Assembly (NCBI GenBank): GCA_028386065.3
Contig: JAKUCV010002824.1
Location: forward strand, 1 to 64,000
Origin: Turnera subulata
Taxonomy: Eukaryota; Streptophyta; Magnoliopsida; Malpighiales; Passifloraceae
Direction of reading: 5' to 3'
DNA: 64,000 nucleotides
Each line of letters opens with the position of its first letter. Position 1 is the first letter of the stretch. A program made the position numbers and the translations under genes. The notes beneath the pieces are model-generated. The model did no database searches, was not told the DNA's origin, and worked only from the letters and a program-made list of their open reading frames with translations. Positions 1 to 13,300 of this stretch are shown here, piece after piece.

Positions 1-1825
1 TTATTTTATTATTACAACCCAACCATAATAATAAACGACTAGGGACTTTTAAGAATATACATATCAAATACATATACACTAGGGTTATATATATGTGCAA
101 GCGATTATCTCATAATCATATATATAGGCGTAACCTCAAATATGTATACATGAATACAATCATCCATAGATTGGCTTTTGGGCATATTACTAACATAAGG
201 TTCATCGGGCTTAAGCTCACTAAGTCCATAAGTAGTTCCCCGGGCATATGGCCCATTCGTTATGTTCTTAAAGGGTCCCCGGGCCTAAAGCCCATCTAAG
301 TCCAATGGTTATCAAATCAAGTTATAAAAATCACATTACCGGGCCTAGGCCCGATTCGGACCAATTTCCACTTAAGGGTTTTTCCCGAGTCCAAATATTC
401 CCGGCCTATGGTTCTACCCGTGTCGGTATACACCCAGATATATTCCACATATTTCTCGTTCTCGATTTCTATTATGTACATTACCAATAATACATAACCC
501 AATCCGAAATTATAAGTACATGCCATGAATGAACACAAATTACACAACATCGGTAATACCGTTAAATGCCGAAATAAAACCCGAACCTTCGCCAGAAAAA
601 TCCCGAGCCTCGCCGGAAGATTCCCGAGCCTCGCTGGATTCCGGTGACCTGGCCGGAAAACCAACAACGAAGCCCAACAACTACCCCCAACGAATCTGCC
701 ACAATCCCAAACAGCAATCACATACAATTTCGCAGCAGTCATAATTCACAAATCCGTCAGCAAAACGAAATGAGGAAGAAAGAAAGGCTGCAGGAACACT
801 CGCCGGAAAACAAGTCCTCACTGTCGACACTAGACTTGAACCCAAACTCACAGCTGTGCTCGGTACAGCACTGCCCGGAGCCAATCACCACGAGAACCAC
901 CACAAAAACACCACCGGCTGCAAACAACACACACAGCACAACCCACACGCACACAAACAATCCCACCACCGTCCACGGCGCGACAACCACCAACAACAAC
1001 AAAAACCCACACTATCCACACAGATCCGCCACCACGCCAACAGTACACCCGCCGTCACCGGCAATACGAAAACTCCCAAATCAGCAACCAATTTCACCGG
1101 CAACATGAAAACTCCCAAATCAGCAACCAATCTCCAAAAGAAAACAAAAGAAACAGAAGGAGAAGGAAGGTATGAGTCGGTGGCTTACCAGCGGCGACCG
1201 ATCTAAGGCCGAGCCCCCCGTCGCACGAGCAGCCTCGGGTTCTCCGCCACAACCCGCCCGCGAGTAGAGAACAGTGGCGTCGACTTGAGGAAAAGAGAAG
1301 GAGAGATGGTTGATGGAACGATTTGTTCCAAGGGCGGCGGCGGCGGCGTTTCCTCGTCAAGAAGTAAGAAAAGAGAAAGGAGAGGGGGAGAGGATGGGGG
1401 AGAGAGAGAAGAAGAAGTCGGCGGAAGAGGAAGAGAAGGAAGGAGGAGAAAGGAGAAAAGAGAAAAGAGAAAAAAGGAAAGAAGGAAGTGAGCGGCTAGG
1501 GTTTGGCCGCCCTAGTGGACGACCCGTCATTCCACTTAGGCGCGGTCAACCCCCTGGTCAATGCGCCCCCCCCCCCCTTTTTTTTTAAAAAAAAAAACAA
1601 AACGACGTAGTTTCAATTGAAACCACGCTAAACTTCGTGTTTCACCCCGATCTCGAATTCGTTTCCCACGGGACCCGAACCATGAACAATACCAACTTAA
1701 AATTGACATTTTCAAGGCAAAATAATTTATTTCCTCGACTAAAACTCGAAAATACCTCAAGGGCAAAATTGGAATAAATTTTGAAAAATTCCAAAAATCC
1801 CATTATAAAAATCCGGGGCGTTACA
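1..1825 (-). mobile_element. Partial long LTR (Ty3/gypsy type), antisense, inserted in a Cassandra-like TRIM
   Basis: Read on the minus strand, the segment begins at 1825 with TGTAACGCCCCGG, the same style of 5' end as the other long LTRs here (TGTAACAGC at 38234 and 53614, TGTAACGACC at 55909). It shares with them a GC-rich stretch of CGGCGG and purine runs (about 1285-1500) and phrases such as TCCCGAGCCTCGCCGG (about 600-640) that resemble 57260-57330 in reverse. A duplicated unit of about 40 bp containing AAAACTCCCAAATCAGCAAC lies at 1068-1135. The other end is outside the window. The small ORFs are low-complexity and are not called as genes. The right edge cuts a Cassandra-like LTR. Confidence 0.7.
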
Positions 1826-2402
1826 ACAAAGCATGTTGGAAAGGTCCCGTGTTGGTCTGTAGTGACAATCGACAAGCCGGGACGTTACAGTTGGTAGCGG
1901 AGCTCCAGGACTCCTCTAATACGGTGCAGGGTTCGGGGACGAACCTAGCGGAAGCTGGTGGGCCTGTGACACCCCGGGGTCTATGAGGGCGGGAAGTGTA
2001 CGCCGGTGCCTGGATGAGCATGGACAAGGAGCAGCTTCTGGCAGGCTTCTAGACGGAGGGGCACGGGAATGAACCGATCCACACCGGAATAGGAGAGATC
2101 CTGAGACTGTGTAGGGATGGGGCTGCAAAGTTAGGGCGATTTCGAGATTGTACAGATATGGGACTGTACAATTGAGAGTAGCCTAAATGGTTTGATGGGT
2201 ACTAACTATATCAACAAGGTGCACCTATCTTTTCGGTGCTCATTCTAGAAAAACTCCAAAGTTAAACGTGCTTGACTTGGAGCAATTCTAGGATGGATGA
2301 CCTCCTGGAAATTTTTCCTCGAAAACGTGCGAGTGAGGACAAAGCATGTTGGAAAGGTCCGGTGTTGGTCTGTAGTGACAGTCGACAAGCCGGGACGTTA
2401 CA
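1826..2402 (+). mobile_element. Cassandra-like TRIM retrotransposon: 5' LTR remnant, PBS, short interior, 3' LTR
   Basis: The last 64 bp of a 5' LTR (1826-1889) match the end of a complete 438-bp 3' LTR (1965-2402), each ending GGGACGTTACA. Between them lie a primer-binding site TGGTAGCGGAGCTCC (1892-1906), only about 45 bp of interior, and a polypurine tract GAAGCTGGTGGGCC (1951-1964). The 3' LTR starts TGTGACACCCC. There is no coding capacity, as expected for TRIMs, which depend on other elements' proteins. Cassandra is the TRIM family known to carry 5S-rRNA-like sequence in its LTR; that is seen here at about 2215-2335. The front of the 5' LTR is displaced beyond the window by the antisense LTR. 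Confidence 0.85.
2215..2335 (+). promoter_or_regulatory. 5S-rRNA-derived Pol III promoter region inside the TRIM LTR
   Basis: AAAGTTAAACGTGCTTGACTT (about 2259-2279) corresponds to the 5S A box, TTCTAGGATGG (about 2286-2296) to the intermediate element, and TGACCTCCTGGAA (about 2298-2310) to the C box. Order and spacing follow plant 5S rRNA, with many substitutions elsewhere, so this is the Cassandra LTR promoter rather than a functional 5S gene. Whether it still drives transcription cannot be judged from sequence. Confidence 0.8.
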
Positions 2403-4040
2403 AATAACCACATAAATTGGACATGTTGTACCTATGCGGTCAAATTTATTTGGGAAGCTTTAATTATTATCCACGAGTTATTGAACAAATTCTAAAATCA
2501 CAAACAACTTCGTAGAAAGTGAATGCACTTAATCTATCACTATGAGACTTATGACAAAATATGTTTGTGCAATTGGTACCCAAAAATTTCAAATGGAGGC
2601 TAATTTCTTGTCCATGTGCGAAACGAATCGAATGTTCCTGTTAATTCTTATCTAAAATGCCACTTATTATTTAAAATTGAAATCTACACACGTTTAAACA
2701 AAAAATATCCATGATTTCTATGCAATGATGTTTTAACTTCGGTTGATTCCCAACTGATTTAAAACGTCTAGTTTCCATCAACCTCAATAATAATTTCTTT
2801 TTTAATCTTGGCATAAAATTAAATAGTTGTTAGAAATAATATATTTTTTTAAAAAAAGTCTATTTTTTTAATGTTAATCGTGAGAGTGCCTTTATTGATT
2901 GTGTAAATATACTAACAAGAAAGTCATAAAGTTACAATAGTACAGGACAAACACTATCTGGTTTTGATAGTCCATTGCTTTTAAAAAAGACCAAGAACTA
3001 ATAGGTCGTGACTCTGCAATAAAAAGCAAATTATAGGAGTAAAATGGTTAGAGCATCATCCTGATCCATTCAGGTTAAATACAAATAAAAACCAAAGTCA
3101 CAACTTTTTTCTTTTGTTTTTTTATAGTGGAACGATTTCATTTCATTTATTTGAAGAGATCAATCACAACTCTATAAAGTGCAATTATCCACTATTGTCA
3201 AATCCAGCTGAAAAAATAAAAACCAAAGTCACAACCTTTTTCTTTTTATTTTTTTTATAGGGGAACGATTTCTTTTCATTCATTCCTTTTTCTTTTTTTT
3301 TTATAGTGGAACAATTTCATTTCATTCATTTGAAGAGATCAATCACAATTATATTGCTCTTTATGTTCTCGGCAAAAAAAAGTCACTAACTATATTGCAT
3401 AACTCTAATAATAAATAGTACATAGAGTAGTGTACTTGATTTGATTTACGATCTAACTATATTGCATAGCTCTAATAATAAATAGTACATAGAGTAGTGT
3501 ACTTGATTTTATTTAGGATCTAACTATACTGCATAGTTCTAATAATAAATAGTACATAGAGTAGTGTACTTGATTTGATTTAGGATAAAAAATATGATAG
3601 GTTATATGTGATAGGTTGAGTGTAGGATTTTTATCCTATTAGGTACAAGGGTGATTTGATTTGACAATAGTATTGGTTCTCGTTTTATTGGATGCAAGAT
3701 GTAAATAGAATAACAAGACTTGGTTGGAAAGTTCGCGATACAAAAGTTTAAGGCAGAATGTGAAATTTATTTGATCTTCAAGTTGTACAATAAGGCCTGA
3801 AAACGGAAGCTACAAGTTAACACTTTCAGCTAGTACGTGATTAGCATCTCTGATCTCCAAATAAAAAGTGATTTAATACCGCTTTATGAATCTCATCATC
3901 CTCTCATTAAAGAGATTTCTTTTGAATAATGAAATGGGTGAAGACCATTGTTAATGAAATAATAAGTTCCAGCTAGGCAATAAAACTAAGTAAGTCACCC
4001 TCCCTCACCCCCTCACAACCAGCAAAAAAAACCCTAAAAC
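2403..4040. repeat. AT-rich intergenic DNA with two local tandem repeats
   Basis: No gene is supported. A block containing ACCAAAGTCACAAC and a T-run followed by TTATAGTGGAACGATTTC recurs three times in about 3092-3350. A 67-68-bp unit containing AATAGTACATAGAGTAGTG occurs three times in tandem in about 3385-3590 with few mismatches. The rest shows nothing recognisable. Confidence 0.7.
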
Positions 4041-5840
4041 TGAAACAACCTGACCCGTATTTACCATTAATCACGGTAAACACGTGGTCATATTATTATT
4101 ACTGAGATAACATCCAGAATATACAACAAAGTCAAACCCGAACACAATGTAATATAGCAAACCACACACACGTCACCCAACACGGGGACAATTACTACAA
4201 ATAGCAGTCTCAACAGCAACCAACAACAGGAGCAAGAGTCACACAACAGCAGCGGAAGACTTGAAAATAACAACAGCACACCACAAATGAAAGATGCAGC
4301 GGAGTATGGATCCGGGTCTGGCAGAGGGTACGCCGCAGCTTGCCTTGCACGTTCCTGTACTAAAAGCAAATCAATCTACGTGACCGAGTCACGTAGTGAG
4401 GGGTGAGTCCGAAGTGCTCACCGGGTAAAATTCACAAGTAATAATTAATATACAAGCATCCATTATAACCAAGTTACCAAGAACAATTAATACAACACAG
4501 AGACATAACATTAACGAACCTACGCTCCCCGGTTATCTTTCCTAACATCTAGCCAGTAGACTTGTCCTAATTTTATTAACAGGGCCCCTATCACAAATTA
4601 AATGTTGGTCGTGCCTGGTAGCCAGGTTAGCTAACCCCAGGGTACTCCCCGTTAAACCATAACATCACAAATCACGAAGTTTCACAATAACTGAGTCCCT
4701 CAGTCCTCGGCCGGGAGTCCCGCAATCCTCCCTTCTATAAATCAGTTCATAACACAATTCTCAAGATGACTACCATCTGGCCATACCAACACTTAACTGT
4801 GACTATCTAACTGTCTAGGTGATACCATTATTATTACTCACTGTCATTTAAGTTCTCATAACTTATCCTGAGTAGGCACTCTGCCTCTCAACTCGTCTGA
4901 ATAATCTCAATCACAACTCTAGTACACCAGGTACTTATTTCATACTCATTGCACAGCAACAACGATAAGAATATCAATCAACACAGTACACATTTCATCA
5001 ACCATTCACAGTCACAAAATTATTCACAACAAGGCATATACGACAAAACATCATCAAACCATAACTCAATATAACGGGCTGAATATTAACAATTACTTGT
5101 CCTCACCTTAGTTGATAAATTCCTCGGGAATTTCGCCCTCGGATTCCAAGTTCCCGTTCACGTTCTCTTCACCTAGATGTATTAACATATAATCACATAA
5201 ATGCACAACAAAATGATATGCATGTATTTAACTAGTATGGTACTATTATACCATAATTTATATTTTTAAATTATAGATCCATTATATATGTACAAAATAT
5301 TATTTGGAAATATACTCCACGGTCCATAGCATCTTGTTGTCTATTTCCGTAACTCGTTTATAGTACCGTTCTAACATTATTATTTATACTCAATTTATAT
5401 CCTCGGTATATATGCATATGCGTGTATAATATATTGTACCGCATGTTTGCTATTATTTTTATTATTATTATATATATATATATATATTTTTTTTTATATA
5501 CCTCCAGAGTATAAATGTTCATGTAATTATATAATTACTATCGTTATAATTACTATAACTATAATTCCATTAGTATAATTCTGGCCATAAATATAACAAT
5601 GTAAAAATTGGCCAGCCCATATGAGGTCCATGAGCAGATCAATAGGCTCAACCCAGTACAAAACTTGGGCCAAACACTACAGCCCACCCAGCAAACCATA
5701 CGTGGGCCACCAGTCCAGCTCGCGACCGGCGAGTTAACTCTCCCCATTCAGCCACCACGAAGCCCTCTCTTCGACCTCTCTTTCCCTCCCCATTCAGCCA
5801 TCATGAAGCCCTCTTTTCCTCCTCTCTCTCTCTCCCTCCA
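4041..5840 (-). mobile_element. Long LTR (Ty3/gypsy type), antisense, probably solo or truncated
   Basis: The left edge reads, on the minus strand, GTAAATACGGGTCAGG followed by TTGTTTCA, the 3' end signature of the long LTRs at 41031, 59429 and 59957. Inward on the minus strand lie the CACTTCGGACTCACCCC box (about 4398-4419), a perfect 9-bp hairpin CTACGTGAC/GTCACGTAG (4376-4396), an AT-rich middle with a (TA)n run (5469-5487), and a region rich in GGGCC and TCTCC (about 5600-5840). The expected TGTAAC start is not found, so the right boundary is approximate and that end is probably lost. Confidence 0.6.
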
Positions 5841-7316
5841 CTATCTTTATTTTTTTAATGAATGTTGTTTTAGTTATCTTTTGAAACAATATGTTTGACC
5901 TAAAATTTAAAAAAAAACATATGTGCATTATATTTTGTATCTCTACAAATGCTTTTCATCTTGCAACAAGAATTAAACATCAACTAATTGTTACAAAGAA
6001 TATATGAATATATGTGTATAATATATGGTATGTTAGTTAGGTCTCATCTTCCCCTTCCCTTGGTTGAACTTAATCCATTAATGCGTGAAAAAAAGTAAAA
6101 GCTTCATTGTTGGACAAACACAGATTATTAATAATAAAACCGTTGGAATTGTATAATCTTCAATTACAGACATTGGTAGAGCTGGTTGACAAAGGTACTT
6201 TTGAATTTTCGGGGAGATATTAGATAAAAATTGATAGGCATAGAGTAGGCGATTCTCCGATCACATTGACCATTCACGTTCTAGATTGATATGAAAGCAT
6301 CACAAGAGAAAAAATAAAGAAGAACAATATGCGGGAAAAAAGAATAATAAAGAAGAACAGAACACATCCATCCATCTAACCTTTTTTTTTTTTTTTGGTC
6401 ATAACGTTTTCATTCGCATTTGGGCATCTGGTGATGGAGGACAACCACGCAAATCAATTAGGATGGTCATTATGTGTATCACATCATAAAAAATGCCTTT
6501 TCAGGTGGGCAGGTGAATATGATAAAAATTCCCCACCTACACCTTTTGTAGATGCAGCCCAGCCCAGGGTAGCGAATATGCTTCTTGTATTTTCCAGTTT
6601 GCTCCTCTTTTTTGCAATAGGGTAGCGGATTGTCCCAAAATGTATTACCCTTGCCACAGCTCTAGCCTGACTTGTTTGACTATAGAGTTCAATCCTTGCC
6701 ACAGCTTATGTCTATATTCCCAAGACAAGCTAATGCTTAAGGCGGCAATGTATATGAAACGAGGCATATTGAAAGGTAGAAGAAAAGGCGTTCAGCGTAA
6801 GTGTGCATATAGTCACGCTGAATGTGCTTATATAGCCGTACTTAGGAAGATTGTGCTGACTAGCAAAACATGGGAGGAGTTTACCATAAAAATTTAGCGC
6901 CGCGCAAATAATCTAGATGTGCTTCTTCTGTATTTATTAAACAATATAAAGGCATAAAGGAACAATACAAGGAGTTGACGGCATTCGGTTCAGCTAGTAT
7001 TGCTCTCTACCTTTTCATTTCCTCTTATATAAATGGAAAAACTTACATCGTTAGCCAAAAACGGCAAAGGCTGAATTAGAGTAACCTTCTACATACAAAC
7101 TTCCCAATCAGTAACGAAAACAATGGGATCTCAAAGAAAAAAAATACAACTCAGGTTCGAAGTTTCTGTAGATCACGCCCTGGAACGATGGAGTTTCTGT
7201 TAGGTTTTTGGTATTTGCATATTAGAACTTGGAAGTCTTGTAACTTCATGAGTTCAACTGATCTTTGTGTATGTTAGGGTCCCTATTGTGTCAATGGAAT
7301 TGGATAAACTCGATTG
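5841..7316. other. Intergenic, no gene recognised
   Basis: No convincing reading frame. A run of 16 or more T at about 6382-6398 could be the reversed poly(A) tail of an old retroposon, but no coding remnant or target duplication is visible. The 3' end and terminator of the minus-strand gene should lie in about 6900-7316; no specific signal was fixed. Confidence 0.4.
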
Positions 7317-10300
7317 TCAGTGGCGTTTCCTTTGATAAAGCGAATAACCAATAAGGGCAGACATCAGAAAAGTCCACAGCACCTGCAATTGTGCATCATC
7401 ACATGTCAAATTATTTTCAGTCATTTGAAATAAGGCTCCAGTTTCACCACATCACTGGCATAAACCCCGCTGTTAAAAAGTACCGTATTGATCATATGCC
7501 ACCTTTCCAGCCTTTTGATTCTCGACTGCATCTCTTCAATAATGCCCTCTATAGGAGTGACTTCCCTACATGTTGAGGATTCGGAAGACGAGCTATTGCC
7601 CTGTCAGAACAGCCAACATAATGTCAGTGATGAAACACATTGTTAACCTTGAGAATATCCACAAGAATGTCCTTTGGGCTATCTTGGTATCCATTGTAAA
7701 GCACCTTTACTTCTTGTCCAACATGAACTATACCTGAGATTGTATAAATTCAACTAGTTCCTGCAACCTTGCAGCTTGCTGAGTGTGAATTCCAGCAGAA
7801 TTTCTTTCCACAGCTGGTAATCTTTCCAAAATGATTTGGAGATAACTCTGAAGTAGGAAGTAAAGGAGATCCAGGAAATGAAAAAGAGTTGGCATTCGTA
7901 GTGCATAAAACCCAGCATAGAAGAAGAAAGAAAGATAATGTCAAAAGAAGAGAGGAAAGAAAACGGCAACACATGGCACATAAAAGTTGGGCAAAACCTT
8001 GAAGTTCAACCAAAAAAAAAAAGGTGAGCCAAAAACCTTGGTTGTATATGAACCATCAAGTTTAAGTGTTGAACCAGCGGCTGCTACTGCCTCCTTATTA
8101 ACCCCTTTAATCTGTACATAAGGACTAGGAGTATCTTGTAGATGATCAACTTCAACAAGAATCTGAAAAACCAGAATCCAATTCAAAAGAAAGGTCACAC
8201 CAACAAGGAACTTTATATGAAAGCAGTATCAAGTTGAATAACATATATGATGAGCTATATTCTGAGAGGAAGGAAGGTAAACACTAAGGTTAAGTAAACA
8301 TCAGATAGATCAAGCATAAACAAAATAATCGAAATCAACAACCACTAAAAAATAGGATAGTAAACCACAGTGACCAAAAATCTCACAATGGCATCCACAT
8401 CATATACTAATGCTTTATTAATAAAAACATGATGTCCTATAAAAAATTACTAAGAATTTCAACTAACAGTAGCTCATCTAGTTTAACTAAGAATATGGTT
8501 TCGACACAGAAGGAGCATGTGAGTTAGGCAAACCATCTATTACTCGGCCAAAAGAAAATACTTAACAAGTAGTCTGTAACACAAAAAGAAAAAAAGAGGG
8601 GATTCAGAAGCATCAGAATAAGCTCAATCACAAATCTGGCCCAACAATCATAAATCTGACCACAAAATTCCATCTAGTCAGCTAGAATATAGATACCGTA
8701 TAAATCAGCTAACATTACCTTTCCATCCTGATAAATAAATGCAGATGCTTCAATATAAGCTACAGCTTGATACCTGACAAAAGAATTGCAATGACTCATG
8801 ATATGGATATATTAAAAATGACAAGAAAATAAGCATTTCATTATAGGCTTTCATCCAAGTTTAGCGGGTAGCCATGGTTCTGGTCTTTCTCCTCTAAGTT
8901 TGCCTGTTCATGATATTTGTTCTTTATGTAGTGCTAAAAAAGTTTCAGCAACTCGGGGATACTCTTCTATATCCCCAAAAAATAATCTTTCAGGTTGTGC
9001 CAAGATTGACTATACTGTGGCCCATACTTTGGCTAAAGCTGCTAACACCTGTAATCAGGATGTATTTAGAATTGGAAACCACATGATATGGCTGTTAGGT
9101 TCCTCAATCACGCCCATTTTATCAATTTAACACCAAGAATAACAGTAAAAATATCAAAAAATTTGAAGCATGCAAACACACACAGACAAGACTAAAAGCT
9201 AACTGATAAGCATCACATGTGGCTTACCCAAGGTTGAGAAGGCCAGCAACTGTACAGATGCTGATATCAAAATCCACTTTGGGTTGAATGATGAAATTCC
9301 CTTCTCTTATAGGCTATTACAAATTTATTAAGAAAATCGTCAAGCTTCAATGCACAATAGAAGAAAGAATGTGCCCTCCTGAACTGACAAAGTTAAATGC
9401 AATCCAACAGTTCAGTGCATCTTATACACACCTCACGTATGAGCAATGCAAATCTACCCTCGCAAATTCTCACTCGTATGCAATCACTGTCTGCTAGCAT
9501 CCCATTTGAAGGAATTCCAGGAAGCCTCAAATATATGTCAATGAAATTCTGTACAGAACTACAGAACTTTGAAGGATCAAGGATCTTCAAAATATCTTGA
9601 TAAGCCACCTGTTTTTTTCTCTCAGAAACAATTAAGTATATCAGGTACACGTCAAACTCGATCACCACCAAAAGAACCACTGAAGAGCATTTACCTGCTT
9701 GTTACTCTTCAAAACAAATAATGAACTCTCTGGTGAAAGTACAGGGTCAAAGTCATTTCGTATTTTGAGCTGCAAATTACAAGACAAAAGTTGATATTGC
9801 AAGGGCAAATATGATATCCAGTTAATTTCCTTTACAGTCAAGCAAGTGATAAGACTGAGAGAAATGGAGGCACTGAAACTACTAACATGAGCATGAACAA
9901 GATGTGGTTCAATATGTTGCTGGAACATTGGAAAGACTGTCATCATAATCTCATTTTGGGATACAAAGCAGCCCACTCTACTTTTGTCTCTTTGAACTCG
10001 TGAAATCAGATGGGAATGAACACCACCGACCTAAATTTCCAAAGAGCAGAATTACTTCGCAGATTCTTTGACAGTATGCAGAACATGCTCAAATAACATC
10101 TCTACACCAGAAATAAATCTTCCACGAAGTTATCTTACCACAGCAATCGAAAAGTCAAGTGATTTGCAGATTTCAGGATGCAGAGCATATACCCCTTCAA
10201 AAATAATCTGGTAAAATGAGAAACTAATTTCAAATGTCAGATCATTTAAAACAACTCAAACAACATCATAAAACTGTAAGCCAAGCACCAGTAGCAAAAA

Positions 10301-13300
10301 TATCTATGACAGCTTCAGTATTAAGAGCAATAGGAAAAAAATTCAACAGCGTTGTTACAGACAAACTTATATCCTCTGGCTGGCAGACTGAACCTGAATA
10401 CAAACCACAGCCAATATGCTTTCAAGGGATCAGTTGTCTTGAGGAAGAAATAGTGTTACTGACCCAACACAGATTTGATAAAGTACGCTTTCTAAAGACC
10501 CTCTTTCATACTACGAGGACAAGAGAAGTACAGTATCACCACCAAAATTAATTTTGTCTTTGAAAACTGGATCCGGTCATCCATACAGACCTATTGATCC
10601 TTGGTACTTCAGTTGGAAAGTGTTTACAAAGAAAAGCAAGAAAAAATTATAATCAATTATTAAAACCAGAGAGCAACTTCCAGAATCAAAATGCAGCAAG
10701 TTGGATTACAAACCACACCACAATCTTCAGAAACTTCAAGTTCCTTAAAGCCACTACGAGCACCAGTCTCCAAATCAAATATGGGGACTTTTGTTCTTCG
10801 ACCATTCCTAACATCGTCAATATTCTGAAACAAACAAAAAGATGCATGACAGTTCTGGCATTGGTCAAGAACATGTAAGACAATGAAAATATAAACTTTG
10901 TGAGGCACTTTGATCCTAACTTCTGCAGTATATATTAGGGAGGCATGTGCAGCATAATGTAAATCTTATCGTCCATAACAAGTTCTATGTCTTCAAATTT
11001 CCACTTCTTCACTGGAGCAAAGATATCAATGAACCAAAAGAACAACAAAGTTTAACACAAAGACCAGTGGCATATTCCATATAAACAATTCAAGACAAAA
11101 AGGGGAAATGACTGATAAATATAGAGTAAGATCATGAGTAATCAACTCAAAGAATCCCAACTTGTATCAAGATAATGAAAATCTTAACACTGCCAGGATA
11201 ATGGAGGAGACTGCCTCTGTACAGCTCTCTAGCAACCCATGAGACCCCACAGTTTGGTAGTTCAATTGAATACAAATTTTCTGCCCTGAAGTACTTTGAA
11301 ACTCCCAAATAAGGTCATCTCACCAAGTTTTCATTTTGACACTCCCAAATAAGGACATCTCACCAAGTTTTTATTTTGAAACCCCCAAATAAGGTCATTT
11401 CGCCAAGTTTTTTAATAAGCATATTATTAGTACTTAAATAATAGAAGATTCAAAAACTTAATGCCATCTTACCTTTGACAGCAAAGTTAAATCAAGAGAG
11501 CTGAAGTCATCATGCTTGAAATCCTTCACTTCAGATTTAAAATAGCTTTCAAGAGAAACTACCTCACAACAAACAATATTGGCCATTTTGTGAGCCAGAC
11601 TAGTTTTCCCAGATCCACTGGGTCCCCCTGCAAACAAAGAAAGATGAGATCAGGGAAAAATTGACAAACTCCATTTAAAGGCTTTTATGAAGCAACTCAG
11701 CAAAATAACTACCAAAAAGATGAAGTAGCTTAAAGGCATTACCAATTCCAACGATAACAGGAGGACCTATATTCTCCAATAAGGCCTGAAATAGCAAGTA
11801 AAACCTTGCATGAATTTAGGCCACACAATGACAGACTTGTACATGATTAGAAATTATTATATAATTATAGTAATTTGCAATGTCAATTTCAAATTTCAAC
11901 GACTCATACTAGAATAGTTACAGCAACATACCTGTATTGCTTGAACAGCAAGAAGCAAACCTCTGTCCAAGTCATATGAATCAGGCATAGGAGCAAGCTT
12001 CATCTTATCCCTGAAAGAGGATGAATCTGCGGTTGCTTCATGAGAGAAGTCAACAAGAAATATGATGACCGTACCACTACGATATAGTTGATCACCAAGA
12101 ACAAGAAAAGAAGTAGTAAATTCTCGAGGTAGAGGAAACTTACCTATTCCAGAGCCACCAGCATGAGATGGATCTGACGAGATGAAATGCCATGTAGCTA
12201 CAACAGGCTCCCTTTGAGATTTTGTTGGGGACCGAGTCCATGGCTGAGAAAGATCTTCAAGCCGTGTAACAAGGTTTGGACTAGTACGAATTGGCTTTGG
12301 GGCAGCAATTTCCTTTTCTTGATTACTAGTCATTGTAGTATTAGACAGAAGAGGTGGCGAATTCAATCGTGGCACACCTGCAGATGAAGTTAACTAATTG
12401 GAAGAGAGAAACATATAATCAAATTACACAAACTAACAAAAATTGCAATCAGAGGAGATTTGAGGGATACCGAGGCATTACTACGCAAGCTCCTCACCTT
12501 TCCTCTCAAGAATCAATTCCAGATATGACTTAGTGATCCAAGGTCCACTAATGCCCAGCCTCAAAGCTTCTTCTCCAACAGTCTGTATAAGGGGCACCAT
12601 AAGAAATACAAAGTACGGTCTGGTCAGAATCATTTCTAATATAAGGAAGTCTGTGACAGACCAAACTATTGTCAGCTGGACCAAAAAGAAAAGTGGAAAA
12701 CCTAATACTGACACAACAGGAAGGATAATCCCAAAGTATGTCAAACATATTATGATTTTAAAAGGGAAAAGTACGTAGTACATAGAGAAAATCATAACAA
12801 ATTAAACTATCATTCATTCCCCTGAAACATTGTGCAGATGGTGTAAGAGAAAATCACGATCACTATAGTGATTTAGAGCTTGTTTTATGAATAACAAATG
12901 CATATGTTGGTATGCATCTAATCCTGGCACCATACAAGGGATGTTTTTGCTTTCTTGGACCGTACCATTGAAAAATCCAAGGAAAATAAGGTATTAATTC
13001 AAGTGGATTAAATGGCATCAGAATAAATTATTAGCCTGTGAAGCTTTATCCAAACACATATCAACAAGAAAATTCAACTTGCTCCCACAATACTGGAAAT
13101 AACCTTGAGCATAAGTTTTTGGTCAACGTAGCTTGTAAGTAGCTTAATAAATTAAGGGAGAGAACGCTACATGTGCATCCTTAACAGCTCTTTTACAACA
13201 TTTTCTCCTACAAAATTTGACATGCTGCTTTTTAACCCATGCCAAAGAATAATCTGGGCTACATGTCTCAAGCACTTCATCAAATATGAGAAAACAAAAG

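Noticed and set aside
644..1206. Thr/Asn/His-rich ORFs near the left edge
   Set aside because: Low-complexity product of antisense LTR sequence.
2215..2335. A genuine 5S rRNA gene
   Set aside because: Many substitutions, a single unit, and placement inside a TRIM LTR fit Cassandra better.
6382..6900. Short ORFs after a long T-run that might be a retroposon
   Set aside because: No protein similarity, no target duplication and no 3' end shared with the LINEs in the window.
7648..7733. Open 28-codon stretch (VGQEVKVLYNGYQ, SPKDILVDILK) in the kinase/CYTH gene
   Set aside because: It looks coding, but joining it to the preceding exon gives a stop after one codon and no alternative donor keeps phase, so it was left in the intron. 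RNA-seq would decide.
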